From Nitrososphaerota archaeon (lineage in GTDB: Archaea > Thermoproteota > Nitrososphaeria_A > Caldarchaeales > Calditenuaceae), in the NCBI GenBank assembly GCA_009889515.1, contig WUQR01000139.1, positions 682,001-746,000 on the forward strand: a stretch of DNA of 64,000 bases, in the 5' to 3' direction. This document shows positions 43,775 to 53,098 of this stretch, piece after piece; position 1 is the first letter of the stretch, and each line of letters begins with the position of its first letter. The position numbers were made by a program, and so were the translations under genes. The notes beneath the pieces are model-generated. The model searched no databases and was not told where the DNA came from. It saw only the letters and a list, made by a program, of their open reading frames with translations.

Positions 43775-44359
43775 CTAGGGATTATTTCCTTCACCGGTTG
43801 TTGGCTGGTCTGCTGGTTGAGGCATGGCCTCCTGTATCTTCCGCCTTATGGCGGCGGGGTTGTCCTCCACGCCTAAAAGCTCTGCGAAGAGCTTTGTCGT
43901 CCTTAGCAGGGATGTGCGACCCTTCTTCTCTATCTCGACTAACCCGCGCTCAACCAACTCTCTGATCTGGGCATAAGCCCGGCCGCCCCTAACCGCGGCC
44001 ACGGTAGCCTTGTCCACGGGCTGGTGATAGGCAATGAATGAGAGCGTCCTGAGAACCCCAACACCCAGCACCGCCCTGCCCACATGCCTTTTCACCAGTG
44101 CAAGCCATTCGGGCTTAACATGCATCATAAACCTCTCCCCCCTAAACCTAGAGATTGTGAACGCCCTCCCAGACTCTTCATACTCCCTTCTCAGCTCCTC
44201 GAGGACCGCCTCCACGCTCTTCCTACTCTTTAAGCCAGAGAGCGATCGGAGCCTCTCCAGTGTAAGTGGCCTGTCACTCAGGAATAGAGCTGCCTCTATT
44301 ATGGGCTTGGCGAGCGCCTCACTCCGCCCCTCGGCCTCATGCCTGGCTTTCTTGGACAT
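43775..44359 (-). CDS. scpB: Segregation and condensation protein B
   Basis: A 194-residue protein with two winged-helix domains (IIEAALFLSDRPLTLERLRSL; AVLGVGVLRTLSFIAYHQPVDKATVAAVRGG). It binds ScpA as part of the SMC-kleisin complex. The C-terminal tail is Pro/Gln-rich and disordered. It overlaps scpA by 23 bp, the third gene of the smc-scpA-scpB unit. Confidence 0.9.
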   Translation of the reverse strand: MSKKARHEAEGRSEALAKPIIEAALFLSDRPLTLERLRSLSGLKSRKSVEAVLEELRREYEESGRAFTISRFRGERFMMHVKPEWLALVKRHVGRAVLGVGVLRTLSFIAYHQPVDKATVAAVRGGRAYAQIRELVERGLVEIEKKGRTSLLRTTKLFAELLGVEDNPAAIRRKIQEAMPQPADQPTTGEGNNP

Positions 44360-45014
44360 TAGCCCCCCTCCACCTCAAGAATATACGGCCTGTCTGCTCA
44401 TCCTCGTAAAGCTCCACCACACCCCGACCAGCTGCGATGAGTAGGAAGATAAACCTCCTAGCGGCCTCAAGCCTATCCACCCCTCGGAAGAGCTCGACTA
44501 ACGGGAGGGTATCAGCCTCGGAGAGGAGGTTTTCGAGGAATTTTATGAAGTCTTCGATCTCCTCCTCAATCTTGACCAGATATCTGTCCAGGTTTATGTC
44601 GGTCTGTAGCATACTTGTGGTCGCCGGCGTGGGTGTAGCAGACTCCATGACCGCTCTCAGGGCGCTGACTATCTCTAGGATGGTCGTTGAGAGCATTCCG
44701 GGTTTAACCGGAATGTCTATTAAGGGCGGCACAATTAGGTTGGGCTTCGGCCTATCCTCAGACTCCCTCGCGGGCTGGAAAAGGTGCTCAGACCTCAGGC
44801 GGTGGATGTATGAAGCCCCCCAGAGCGCCACTCCCTCCTGCGGAAGGGTTAGCTGCTCGGAGGAAACCACCTCTCTAAACTGCGCGAGGATTGAAATCAG
44901 GTTAAGCCGGAGTATAATTGACTTACTGAGCAGATGAACTGCTAAAAGAATATGCCAGTCAATATCCTCAGGCTTGACTTTCCTCGAACCTCGTGACAAC
45001 AATTCTAGACTCAC
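44337..45014 (-). CDS. scpA: Segregation and condensation protein A (kleisin)
   Basis: A 225-residue kleisin that bridges the SMC heads. The N-terminal helical domain (DIDWHILLAVHLLSKSI) and the C-terminal winged helix (LVELFRGVDRLEAARRFIFLLIAAGRGVVELYED) are clear. The GTG at 45014 lies 47 bp inside smc; TTGs at 45002 and 44999 are alternative starts with smaller overlap. It is coupled to smc and scpB. Confidence 0.88.
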   Translation of the reverse strand: MSLELLSRGSRKVKPEDIDWHILLAVHLLSKSIILRLNLISILAQFREVVSSEQLTLPQEGVALWGASYIHRLRSEHLFQPARESEDRPKPNLIVPPLIDIPVKPGMLSTTILEIVSALRAVMESATPTPATTSMLQTDINLDRYLVKIEEEIEDFIKFLENLLSEADTLPLVELFRGVDRLEAARRFIFLLIAAGRGVVELYEDEQTGRIFLRWRGANVQESQA

Positions 45015-48000
45015 CCCCCTGATTATAGACCCCTATAAGCTGATCCCCCTTCTCAGCGATAACATCCTTCAGACTGACCGCTATGACCTGCGCCCTCTTG
45101 GAGAACTCCTTCAAAAGGGAGGCCAAGTTCTTGCTATAGTTTGCATCCATGTGGGCGTCAACCTCATCCATTATTAAGAAGTCAGCCGGAGTTAGACCTT
45201 GGAACGCCATTAGGAGTGCTACTGCCGCGACCGATTTCTCCCCTCCGCTAATACTCTTGGAGGGCCTGGGGGATTTGCCGGGGAAAGCGACAACCATTTC
45301 AACCCCTGACTGGAGGGGGTTTTCTGGGTCTGAGAACTCGAGCCACGCCGTGCCACCAGTTAGGGCCGTGAAATACTTGCCAAACCCTTCAGAGACCTTG
45401 TTGAACGTCTTCATGAAGACCTCCAGCTTCTTCGCATCAAGCATCTCCAATATCTCGAGTATCTTCCTCCTCTCCTCCTCGAGCAGAGCCACGTTCCCCG
45501 AGCGGCTCCTATACTCTACTATTTGCTCTGAATACTGCATAGATGCGAGCTGATTCACCATACCTATTTCACTCAACTCGACCTCTAACTCCTTCTCAAT
45601 GCTCTCTTTAAGCTCGCGGGGGAGAAGCGATAAATCCTCTAGAGGTGGCTCAGTCATAGAGGATAGCCGCTCAAATATAGAGTTCCTCCTCATGCTCAGC
45701 TCCACACGAGCTACTGCAAGGTTCCGTGCCCGCGTCTCGATCGATAGTAGCCTTGTCCTCCCCTCTTCAATCCTGTTCTCGAGGACGGCCAGCTCTTCGC
45801 TTAAAGCCCCCCGAACTTTAAGCAGCTCAGAAACCCTCCTTGACAATACGCTGAGCTCATCACCCTCTTCTGAGGACTTTCTCCAAGACTCCAAGTAGAG
45901 CCGCGCATAACTAGCCAATCTCCTCTTAGACTCCTCAGCCTCTCGCCACAACCTCTCAAGATCCCTCTCAGCTTGTCCTATCCTAACGACTATCTGGTTG
46001 CGACTATTCTCATTCCTTTCTAGCCGCTCTCTGAGAGACCTGATAGTAGAGCTCACTTCCCCAACCCTACGCTCGAGGGCGTTAATCTTGGAGTTTAGAT
46101 CTTCTAGCTGGGCTTGGAGGGTTCCGGTCTCAACGGATTCGGGCTCTTTAATCTCGTCTAACCTCTTTCTAACCTTCTCAAGATTCTCGAAGAGATTGTT
46201 CCGTTGACCCTCTAGGTTTGACAGCTCGCTTCTCAGGCCCTTAACCCTCTCTGTCACCCTCTTTTCCTCTTCGCGTAGCTCCTCAAGCCTCTGGGACAGG
46301 CTTCTTATACGCGCCTCAGCCTCTCGTCTCTGAATGATGGTATTCGCTACCTCTTCCTCAGCCAGTCTATACTCCTCCCTCAACTTGCTGAGGGTGGCAG
46401 CACACTCCGCTCCCACCTCTTCAACAGCCTTTATGGTCTCCTCTAATTCTGCCCGGAGCTTATCTAACCTCTTCTTTAAGCCCACCTCTGCTAGAACCGT
46501 GAACACCCCAAACCCGTTATAGTGTATGCCATCCTGAGTTACGGTTGGCTGACCTTGCTCGGGCACACTATCAGCGCTTAGAACATGTCTTGGAAAGATT
46601 GAGTGGAGTATATCTCTCAGCCGGGTGTTTTGTCCCGCAAGCGTGCAGGCTAGGCAGTTGGTGCCGCCGCAGCCTCTTTTCCCGGCTCCTTCGAGGCTAA
46701 TCACTGACAGCCTAACACCCTTTGCAGCCGCAGTTTTAGCGAGGGCTAAGGCGAGCCTATCTTCCTCAACGACCAACGCGTCCAGATAGTCTAGAATGTA
46801 TGTTGAGAGTTCCAAGCGTTGAGGGTTGAGGCTCTGGATTAGGTCTCTGAGCCTTAAGGGTTTAGAGTGGATTGGAGATGATCCATCTTTAGAATTGTCT
46901 TCAAGCATTTCACCTAGGCCTACAGCCGCCAGAGCACCCTCAACCTCCGCTCTCATCTTCAACAGATCCTCAACGCGAGTCCTGATCTCGTTATCTAAGG
47001 CCTCATAGCCCTGTATCCTTCTTGAGAGCATCTGTAGGTTATTGTTTAACTGTGCTAAACGATTGCCAAGTTCCTCAAGAGTCTCACGACTACGGCTAAG
47101 CTCGGCTTCTATAACACTCCTATCAGACGAGATTCTCTCGAGTGTTTTTTCATATTCTGCAATTCTTTGAGAGACTTCGCTGATTCTCTGCTCGGTCAGA
47201 GATATTTTGGCCTCTATTTGGTTTAACTCTTTCATCAAGTTAGATCGCTGAGCCTCAACAGAGGTGATCGCATCCCGCCATTTCTTCAGCGAGTTAAGTA
47301 GCCCAGATCTCTGATCTTTAAGATCCTTCAAGAGACGTTCTAGTTCTTCAAGTTCGCTTAGGTTTTGGCGGTAGCTCTTTTCAACTTCTACATATTCCTG
47401 TTCAAGCACATTGATTTCCAGCTTCATTGCCTGGATTCTTTTCGAGTATTCGCGAATCTCTTGTTTCAACTTGGAGTATCTGGTGCCATCATTCCTGATG
47501 GATGACTTGATGGATTCAAGGGATGTTCCTTGACCTTGGTGTGTTAGCCTCATGCTGTTTATCCTGTTTTGAATCTCGGCTAGCTCGGCCTCCACGTTTT
47601 TAGCTTGCAGGAGCTTGTCCTGTCTCTCCCTTAGCAGGTTTTCAACGTCTCGTGAAACTCTTGCCCGCTCCTCTTCGAGTGCGCGCTCCTCGTCTTCTAG
47701 GGATAAAACCTTGCCGTCCAGTTCTTTGAGTTCTTCCAGAAGCTTCTGCCTTCTGAGCTGTGAGAGGTATCTCGAGATGAGCTGGTTTCTAGATAGCCTG
47801 CTCATCTCCAGCTCTAGCTGCTTAACCCTGCTCCGCAACTCGCTCAGGCCCGCCCGCGCAATGGCCACATTCTTCTCAGCGACCTCAAGCTCCTTCATAG
47901 CCTCTGCCTTGCGGCGATCAAACTCTGAGACGCCCGCGACCTCGTCTATAATTTTACGCAACTCTTCTGGGCTTTTTTCAGCGATGCTTAGAACCGCCCC

Positions 48001-48429
48001 TTGGGTTATGATGTTGAACCCGCTAGGCCTGATGTTTGCCGCGGCTAAGATGGATAGAAGCTCGTTCCTTGAAACAGTCTTTCCATTAACCCTGTAGACG
48101 CTCTCTCCGCTGCTGAGAATCGTTCTGGAGATGGTCACCTCATCGGTGTCTAGGGGAAGCGCCCTGTCTGTGTTGTCGAGCGCTAGGGTTACTGTGGCTT
48201 GGCCTAGGCGCCGGCCATTATTCTCGTGTATGAGGTCTGAGAGCTTTCCCACCCTCAGGGCGTTGTTGCTCAGCTCCCCGAGGCTAAACTTTATCGCGTC
48301 TAAAACGTTGCTTTTACCGCCGCCATTAGGTCCCGTGATGACAACGAACCCCTTCTCAGGCTTTATAACGACCCTCTTAGGACCAAAGGACTTAAAACCC
48401 TGAATCGTGATTCGCTTGATGTAAACCAT
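44968..48429 (-). CDS. smc: Chromosome segregation ATPase SMC
   Basis: A 1153-residue SMC. The head halves carry Walker A GPNGGGKSNVLDAI (about 33-46), the signature KSISGGEKSVAAVALL and Walker B ADFLIMDEVDAHMD. Two long coiled coils flank a hinge at about 500-690. The hinge contains a cysteine cluster KRGCGGTNCLACT near residue 586, which is not a usual SMC feature. It is the first gene of smc-scpA-scpB, starts at ATG 48429 and is preceded by a good TATA box. Rad50 is excluded by length, the kleisin neighbours and the hinge. Confidence 0.96.
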   Translation of the reverse strand: MVYIKRITIQGFKSFGPKRVVIKPEKGFVVITGPNGGGKSNVLDAIKFSLGELSNNALRVGKLSDLIHENNGRRLGQATVTLALDNTDRALPLDTDEVTISRTILSSGESVYRVNGKTVSRNELLSILAAANIRPSGFNIITQGAVLSIAEKSPEELRKIIDEVAGVSEFDRRKAEAMKELEVAEKNVAIARAGLSELRSRVKQLELEMSRLSRNQLISRYLSQLRRQKLLEELKELDGKVLSLEDEERALEEERARVSRDVENLLRERQDKLLQAKNVEAELAEIQNRINSMRLTHQGQGTSLESIKSSIRNDGTRYSKLKQEIREYSKRIQAMKLEINVLEQEYVEVEKSYRQNLSELEELERLLKDLKDQRSGLLNSLKKWRDAITSVEAQRSNLMKELNQIEAKISLTEQRISEVSQRIAEYEKTLERISSDRSVIEAELSRSRETLEELGNRLAQLNNNLQMLSRRIQGYEALDNEIRTRVEDLLKMRAEVEGALAAVGLGEMLEDNSKDGSSPIHSKPLRLRDLIQSLNPQRLELSTYILDYLDALVVEEDRLALALAKTAAAKGVRLSVISLEGAGKRGCGGTNCLACTLAGQNTRLRDILHSIFPRHVLSADSVPEQGQPTVTQDGIHYNGFGVFTVLAEVGLKKRLDKLRAELEETIKAVEEVGAECAATLSKLREEYRLAEEEVANTIIQRREAEARIRSLSQRLEELREEEKRVTERVKGLRSELSNLEGQRNNLFENLEKVRKRLDEIKEPESVETGTLQAQLEDLNSKINALERRVGEVSSTIRSLRERLERNENSRNQIVVRIGQAERDLERLWREAEESKRRLASYARLYLESWRKSSEEGDELSVLSRRVSELLKVRGALSEELAVLENRIEEGRTRLLSIETRARNLAVARVELSMRRNSIFERLSSMTEPPLEDLSLLPRELKESIEKELEVELSEIGMVNQLASMQYSEQIVEYRSRSGNVALLEEERRKILEILEMLDAKKLEVFMKTFNKVSEGFGKYFTALTGGTAWLEFSDPENPLQSGVEMVVAFPGKSPRPSKSISGGEKSVAAVALLMAFQGLTPADFLIMDEVDAHMDANYSKNLASLLKEFSKRAQVIAVSLKDVIAEKGDQLIGVYNQGGESRIVVTRFEESQA

Positions 48430-48459
48430 TATCCGTTTTTCGTCATTGAATGGTGTGGG

Positions 48460-48468
48460 TTTATATAG
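48460..48468 (-). promoter_or_regulatory. TATA box of smc-scpA-scpB
   Basis: Reverse strand CTATATAAA centred 35 bp before the ATG at 48429. Confidence 0.55.
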
Positions 48469-48517
48469 ACATTACTCGTATCCGCGGTGAGAATAATATC
48501 TGTCGCGTGAGGCAGGT

Positions 48518-49903
48518 CTAACCTTTACCATACACATACTTGTAGTGCGTTCCGAAGATGTCTTCGGGTTTCTTCCCTACATCTTCGGGCTCGACATATA
48601 TGTCCATCAGCGTTTCCAAGTCTATTTCTTTCTCGCCACGCCTCTGCCATTTGTTCTCGAGCATGTGCCTCATGCTCCACCTGACCTCCGAGACGTCTAT
48701 CTGGCTTATTACAGGCTCAAAGAAGCCCATTGCAATCAGTCTGACCGCCTCCTCTTGGCTTAAGCCCCGCGTCATCAGATACCAGACGTGGTCTGGGTCC
48801 ACCTGACTCACGCTCGCCGAGTGTGTTGCTTTAACATTGTCGCTCTCTATCTCGAGTCCTGGTATCGCGTCTGCTCTAGCGCCGGGGCTGAGGAGCATTG
48901 CGTGCTCAGCCAGATAAGCGCTTGTGTTCTTAGCGCTCCTCTCAATCCTGATGATGCCTTTGAAGATTATTCGCGAAGTGTCAAGCCCCAATCCCTTCAC
49001 CATCACCCTGCCGGTCGTCCCCTCTCCTTTATGAATCAAGTTCGCTGTTACATCGAACCTCTGAGACCCTGAAGCCATTGTAACCTCTAGAGTATCGGCA
49101 CGAGCCCCATTACCCAACAATATGTTGTCGATGTGGGATTTGGTGACGCCGCCCCCAAGGTTTGCGCCAATCCACGTCTGGGAGGCATAGTTCATGATGT
49201 ATGAGCGCCTGTATATTGCCACCTCTGTGTTGCTTGAGAGGTTGTTGAAGAGCGCGTGTTTAACTGAGGAGTTTTCTCCTCCGAAGATTGCGATGATATG
49301 GCCCACAAAGGACTTCTCACCACTCCCATACGAGTAATGCTCCTCCAACACAGATACTTGCGAGTCAGCCCCGGCATGGATTAGAGTAATAGCGGAGGTT
49401 ACCCCCTTATCTTCTCCAGTTAACCAAATGAGCCTGACCTTCACCTCTTCGCTCAACTTATCGGGGATATGTACCACCATGCCAGAGTTTATCGCGCTGT
49501 AGATTAGTCCCACCAGCTTATCCTCCTCAGGCCTAATGCAATATTCTGACAACATCTTCTCAACCAGCTCGGGTCGACGTCTTAGAGCATCCCACAAAGT
49601 CTCCACCACAACACCTTTCTCGGCCAACTCCTCAGGAACATTCACTGTAACTGTCCTTCCTGTTAAGTGGATTGCAACCGGTTCGTCATGCTTCTCTAGA
49701 AGGGGTTTAAAACGTTCGGGAAGTTTGTCATCCCTCGAACCTCTTATGGACCTAATCCACTCATCATCTACTGACAACTTCTCGTGGTGTTTAACATATA
49801 GCGGGTTAGTCACATATTCAAGAGTCCTATAGCTCTTCAGCCCCCTGACTCTCAGATCCTCGAGCAGCATCTGATACTCCCTTGATTCACTAGCCTCGGA
49901 CAT
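48518..49903 (-). CDS. SufB/SufD family Fe-S cluster scaffold protein
   Basis: A 461-residue protein with the right-handed beta-helix core of SufBD. The conserved C-terminal block ESDNVKATHSASVSQVDPDHVWYLMTRGLSQEEAVRLI includes the usual histidine. The lack of a SufB-type cysteine near the end of the core makes SufD the better fit, but I have not aligned it. No SufC ATPase is adjacent, so the complex partners are encoded elsewhere. ATG 49903 is leaderless behind a TATA box. Confidence 0.88.
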   Translation of the reverse strand: MSEASESREYQMLLEDLRVRGLKSYRTLEYVTNPLYVKHHEKLSVDDEWIRSIRGSRDDKLPERFKPLLEKHDEPVAIHLTGRTVTVNVPEELAEKGVVVETLWDALRRRPELVEKMLSEYCIRPEEDKLVGLIYSAINSGMVVHIPDKLSEEVKVRLIWLTGEDKGVTSAITLIHAGADSQVSVLEEHYSYGSGEKSFVGHIIAIFGGENSSVKHALFNNLSSNTEVAIYRRSYIMNYASQTWIGANLGGGVTKSHIDNILLGNGARADTLEVTMASGSQRFDVTANLIHKGEGTTGRVMVKGLGLDTSRIIFKGIIRIERSAKNTSAYLAEHAMLLSPGARADAIPGLEIESDNVKATHSASVSQVDPDHVWYLMTRGLSQEEAVRLIAMGFFEPVISQIDVSEVRWSMRHMLENKWQRRGEKEIDLETLMDIYVEPEDVGKKPEDIFGTHYKYVYGKG

Positions 49904-49930
49904 TCTACCGGATAATTTTTCACCCAGCCC

Positions 49931-49940
49931 TATTTAAATT
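49931..49940 (-). promoter_or_regulatory. TATA box of the SufBD gene
   Basis: Reverse strand AATTTAAATA centred 33 bp before the ATG at 49903. Confidence 0.5.
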
Positions 49941-49962
49941 AAGAACAACTAACCACTCTGGG

Positions 49963-50295
49963 CTACTTTTCTATCCGAGCCCTAAGAAACTCCGGCAGAA
50001 CACCTTTCTGCGCGAGGCTGAGGGCCTGATTCTTCGTGAACCTCCACCAGATGTCCCCTCGCGTGTCCCTCTGGAAGTCCCAGGGGCTGACAAGGACCAG
50101 GTCGCCCTCCTTAACCCATATCTTCCTCTTGAGCTGACCTCGAATCCTACAAAGCCTCTGCTTGCCATCCGAACAGTCGACGATTACTTTGTCATATCCC
50201 ACCATCTTAGATATCACTCCGTATACATCGTCTGGCCCGGGCTCAGGCATATTCTCTAACTCCTTTGGCTCAGCGATTATCTTCCTTTTACCCAC
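49963..50295 (-). CDS. eif1A: Translation initiation factor aIF1A
   Basis: A 110-residue OB-fold factor. The frame is open to 50385, but the family starts at GKRK and a TATA box at 50319-50326 points to the GTG at 50295 as a leaderless start. The OB core shows VYGVISKMVGYDKVIVDCSDGKQRLCRIRGQLKRK and the basic/aromatic VSPWDFQRDTRGDIWWRFTK. It binds the ribosomal A site in initiation. Confidence 0.94.
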   Translation of the reverse strand: MGKRKIIAEPKELENMPEPGPDDVYGVISKMVGYDKVIVDCSDGKQRLCRIRGQLKRKIWVKEGDLVLVSPWDFQRDTRGDIWWRFTKNQALSLAQKGVLPEFLRARIEK

Positions 50296-50318
50296 GGCCA
50301 ATATATATGCAGCCCGCG

Positions 50319-50326
50319 ATTTAAAG
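50319..50326 (-). promoter_or_regulatory. TATA box that sets the GTG start of aIF1A
   Basis: Reverse strand CTTTAAAT centred 27 bp before the GTG at 50295. Confidence 0.6.
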
Positions 50327-50355
50327 ATGGATAAATCGAGCCATCTTCTCCAAAA

Positions 50356-50363
50356 GTTTAAAG
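50356..50363 (+). promoter_or_regulatory. TATA box of the PspC gene
   Basis: GTTTAAAG centred 26 bp before the GTG at 50386, which is therefore leaderless. Confidence 0.55.
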
Positions 50364-50385
50364 GCAGTGAAGACATGGGTGGCAC

Positions 50386-50805
50386 GTGGGTCTAAATACG
50401 TCTAAAGCCCTAGAGCGATCGGCTAGGGACAGGGTCTTGGCAGGGGTTTTCGGCGGACTGGGCGAGTACTTCAACGTAGACCCCAACATCCTGAGGCTGG
50501 TGGGCGTTGTTCTCGCCGTGTTGGCCCCCATACCCATGATTGCGCTTTATTGTGTAGCTGCCCTGATCATACCGCGGAAGGGCGGAGTGTCCCCTCTTTC
50601 ACCACCTTCCGATATCGCTCAGCTCTTACCTCTTGCCGCCGGCCTCATCCTGCTTATAGTAGGCATTGGGATCATGGGTGTCAGGCCTTGGGAGTGGTTT
50701 GTGTGGAGATATCCGTCGTTTTCCTCTCTTTTTTCGAGTCTATTCGGCTTGCTTGTGGCTATTATAGGTCTGGGTATTCTGGTTGGCGAGCTGAGAAGGC
50801 TATAG
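50386..50805 (+). CDS. PspC-domain membrane protein
   Basis: A 139-residue protein. The N-terminal PspC domain (RVLAGVFGGLGEYFNVDPNILRLVGVVLAVL) is canonical and includes a membrane helix; two more helices follow (LLPLAAGLILLIVGIGIMGV and SLFGLLVAIIGLGILVGEL). PspC domains occur in envelope-stress systems of bacteria; the archaeal role is not known. Starts at GTG 50386. Confidence 0.88.
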   Translation: MGLNTSKALERSARDRVLAGVFGGLGEYFNVDPNILRLVGVVLAVLAPIPMIALYCVAALIIPRKGGVSPLSPPSDIAQLLPLAAGLILLIVGIGIMGVRPWEWFVWRYPSFSSLFSSLFGLLVAIIGLGILVGELRRL

Positions 50806-50885
50806 CCGCACGCACCAATCATATTACCCGCTAGGTCTCTTATTAGACAGTAAACCTTATTTCACACAATTTTCGGTTTGAGTCT

Positions 50886-51566
50886 ATGCCGCTCTCCACG
50901 CCCACACCGACGGAGTTTATCTACGTGACTGCCTTATTCGGGTGGGTGTTGTTTGTAAGCCATTACCTCTGCAAGAGAGTTTACAACGCACTCTTAAACA
51001 GGGGGTATGAGCACCATGTAGCTGTTTACTACAACAGGAAAATAATCCATATACTGGCTGGGGGATTAGTATCCGTCCTCGTTCCCTTACTGTTTAAGAG
51101 TTTCATATTAATCGCTGTACTCGTAGCGGTGCTTGCCATCGGAAACTATCTCCCCCACCGGAGTGGAAAGATTTGGTATTGGTATCAGGTGAAGGAAAAC
51201 ATGTACGAGGTCCACTTCATAATAATGTGGGGATTGATGATGGGTCTAGGATTTCTCTTAGGGAACTTAGCTATCGGCGTCTTACCCATCCTCTTCATGA
51301 GCGTTGGCGACGGCATTACTGGAATTGTTAGAAATATGATCTACCAGCGGCGAACAAAGTCTTGGTGGGGTAACTTGGCCATGGCCCTCTTCTGCATCCC
51401 CACCGGCTTTCTCTTGCTCGGAGTATCGGGCGCCGTGGCGGGGGCTGCCGCCTCGATTATAGAGAAACTTGAATTCCGGTGGGTTGACGATAATATTACT
51501 GTTCCCCTTGTCTCGTTCATAACTCTCATATCACTACCTATGGGCGTGGTACCGTTTTTCGTTTGA
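50886..51566 (+). CDS. Dolichol/phytol kinase-like CTP-dependent membrane kinase
   Basis: A 226-residue polytopic protein with about 7 helices. NRKIIHILAGG resembles the RK..H motif near the N-terminus of the Sec59/VTE5 family, and VGDGITGIVRN the GD..A.ivG motif in the catalytic region. In archaea this family may phosphorylate polyprenols or geranylgeraniol for lipids or glycan carriers. The specific substrate cannot be judged. It starts at ATG 50886. Confidence 0.75.
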   Translation: MPLSTPTPTEFIYVTALFGWVLFVSHYLCKRVYNALLNRGYEHHVAVYYNRKIIHILAGGLVSVLVPLLFKSFILIAVLVAVLAIGNYLPHRSGKIWYWYQVKENMYEVHFIIMWGLMMGLGFLLGNLAIGVLPILFMSVGDGITGIVRNMIYQRRTKSWWGNLAMALFCIPTGFLLLGVSGAVAGAAASIIEKLEFRWVDDNITVPLVSFITLISLPMGVVPFFV

Positions 51567-51630
51567 ACCAGTTATTGTAGCCCGCCTCCGTGTGTGAAAA
51601 ATTTATTTTGGCGCAGGTGGGTTATCACTT

Positions 51631-51635
51631 GGAGG
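51631..51635 (+). promoter_or_regulatory. Shine-Dalgarno site of the DUF424 gene
   Basis: GGAGG ends 6 bp before the ATG at 51642 and selects it over the upstream ORF start at 51594. Confidence 0.55.
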
Positions 51636-51641
51636 CCCTGT

Positions 51642-51941
51642 ATGTCCTACTGGCTGAAGATGCATAGGTCGTTGACGGGCGAGGTAGTTGTCGCGGTCTG
51701 TGACTCCGAGCTGTTAGGATCTAGGTTGAAGGTTCGTGATGGGTATGAAGTCTCTGTTAGCCCCGACTTCTACATGGGTAGAATGGTTGATTGGGAGGGG
51801 GTCAAAAAAGCCATAGAGGGTGCGACGATCATAAACTTGTTGGGGAATGACGTGGTCGGGAAGGCTATATCAGATGGGCTGGTGTGCGAGTCTGCCTGCA
51901 TCGAGGTCGGCGGGATAAAGCATGTCCAGCTTTTCAGGTAG
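51642..51941 (+). CDS. DUF424 family protein
   Basis: A 99-residue small archaeal protein. The core VVVAVCDSELLGSRLKVRDGYEVSVSPDFY and CIEVGGIKHVQLFR match the DUF424 pattern of archaeal proteins with unknown function. The ORF extends upstream to 51594, but the ATG at 51642 has a good GGAGG. The 3' end overlaps the converging gene by 8 bp. Confidence 0.8.
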   Translation: MSYWLKMHRSLTGEVVVAVCDSELLGSRLKVRDGYEVSVSPDFYMGRMVDWEGVKKAIEGATIINLLGNDVVGKAISDGLVCESACIEVGGIKHVQLFR

Positions 51942-53076
51942 TTCCTCGCGTCAGATTAACGAATTCCTCGACTGTCCCTAGAATCTTCGGCCTCTCGCGC
52001 CCCCGTATAGCTAATATCTTCTCCTCGAGGGCGGTTATTTCTTCAACTCCCTCTAAAACGCTCAGCTCGATCTCAATTTCCCTGCTCTCGCGCGGAGCTA
52101 AGAATTGAAGTGTCCCGAAACGCCTCTCAACATCTCTCCCCAAAACTAGTGCATTCGCCGGCTCTATTCCAAGAACGTACGTCCCCTCGCCCATCATCTT
52201 CCACTCGATTAGCCTGTTTAGGCTCGACTTTCTGAACCGGAGAACCACGGCCAAGCCATTATAGAGCCTCTTATTAACGAGGGCTGCATAAGCGTATCCA
52301 TCAGGATCCACGGCTAGGTCGTGGAAATAGACCTTCTCTCTATATCTTGGCTGGGGGTCCTCAAAACTGTCGAAATATTCGGCCCCTTCAGCTGCGTCCG
52401 CGTCTCTAGGGACGACGAGGCGAGAGGTTGACACTAGTCTCGAATCCTTGCTCAATAGTGGGTATCCGAAGTTGAAGTGGTAGAGTATCATGAAGGGCTG
52501 TGGATACCATCCATTATTGACTATCGTGTCCTTTATCAGTATTCGGCTCTCTCCGAGCCGGGTCTCTATTCTCCTGTGGAGTGAGATGTTGGGCTCAAAG
52601 ACTTTCACCTCCCTCACCTCCCCCTCAATCTCAAGAATGTAGTCGTCTCCTTCCCATCTTCCCCTGCAGACCTTCAGCCTAGCTGGGATGTATGATACCC
52701 GTCCATGGAGACCCAGTTGTTCGCCCTCGTCAACGGTCGGCCTCCCGAAGTATGTTAGCCCACATGTCGTTAGGGCGCCTCCGAAAAACCCTCTCAGCCA
52801 GTTTAGGCCTTCAGGCTCGTAGAATGAGGGGGACTGTATGCCGGTTGGGCTTATCCATGCCAGTGGAATGCCCTTGTACTCGAGGTTGGCGATGTCGAGT
52901 GCCCGGTCCACCACTATGGTCGCGCTCAGAAGCCCCGTCCTGAGGTTAATGCATCTAACACCGCTCTCCGGCCCGTCTATTAGCTGGCTGAGAGATACTC
53001 CACCTACCTGTGAAATGTCTCCGACATACCTCTCAAGCCTATCCCGACTTATCCGCTCACCGAAAAGGGTGGCCAC
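51934..53076 (-). CDS. DUF4432 family aldose-epimerase-like protein
   Basis: A 380-residue protein with a galactose-mutarotase-like fold. Markers are SGVRCINLRTGLLSATIVVDRALDIANLEYKG in parts, LHGRVSYIPA and ILYHFNFGYPLL. The frame is open to 53172, but a TATA box at 53099-53108 makes the GTG at 53076 (MATLFGERISRDRL) leaderless, and the extra N-terminal 32 residues overlap the aminotransferase gene. The DUF4432 substrate is unknown; a sugar anomer is likely. Confidence 0.8.
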   Translation of the reverse strand: MATLFGERISRDRLERYVGDISQVGGVSLSQLIDGPESGVRCINLRTGLLSATIVVDRALDIANLEYKGIPLAWISPTGIQSPSFYEPEGLNWLRGFFGGALTTCGLTYFGRPTVDEGEQLGLHGRVSYIPARLKVCRGRWEGDDYILEIEGEVREVKVFEPNISLHRRIETRLGESRILIKDTIVNNGWYPQPFMILYHFNFGYPLLSKDSRLVSTSRLVVPRDADAAEGAEYFDSFEDPQPRYREKVYFHDLAVDPDGYAYAALVNKRLYNGLAVVLRFRKSSLNRLIEWKMMGEGTYVLGIEPANALVLGRDVERRFGTLQFLAPRESREIEIELSVLEGVEEITALEEKILAIRGRERPKILGTVEEFVNLTRGTT

Positions 53077-53098
53077 AAAAAAATCTATGCGTGCGATG

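Noticed and set aside
47615-48097. 160-codon forward ORF opposite smc
   Set aside because: Ser-rich antisense artefact of coiled-coil codons.
44968-48429. Rad50 instead of SMC
   Set aside because: Coupling to scpA and scpB, 1153-residue length and the head motifs favour SMC; the cysteine cluster is not a CxxC hook.
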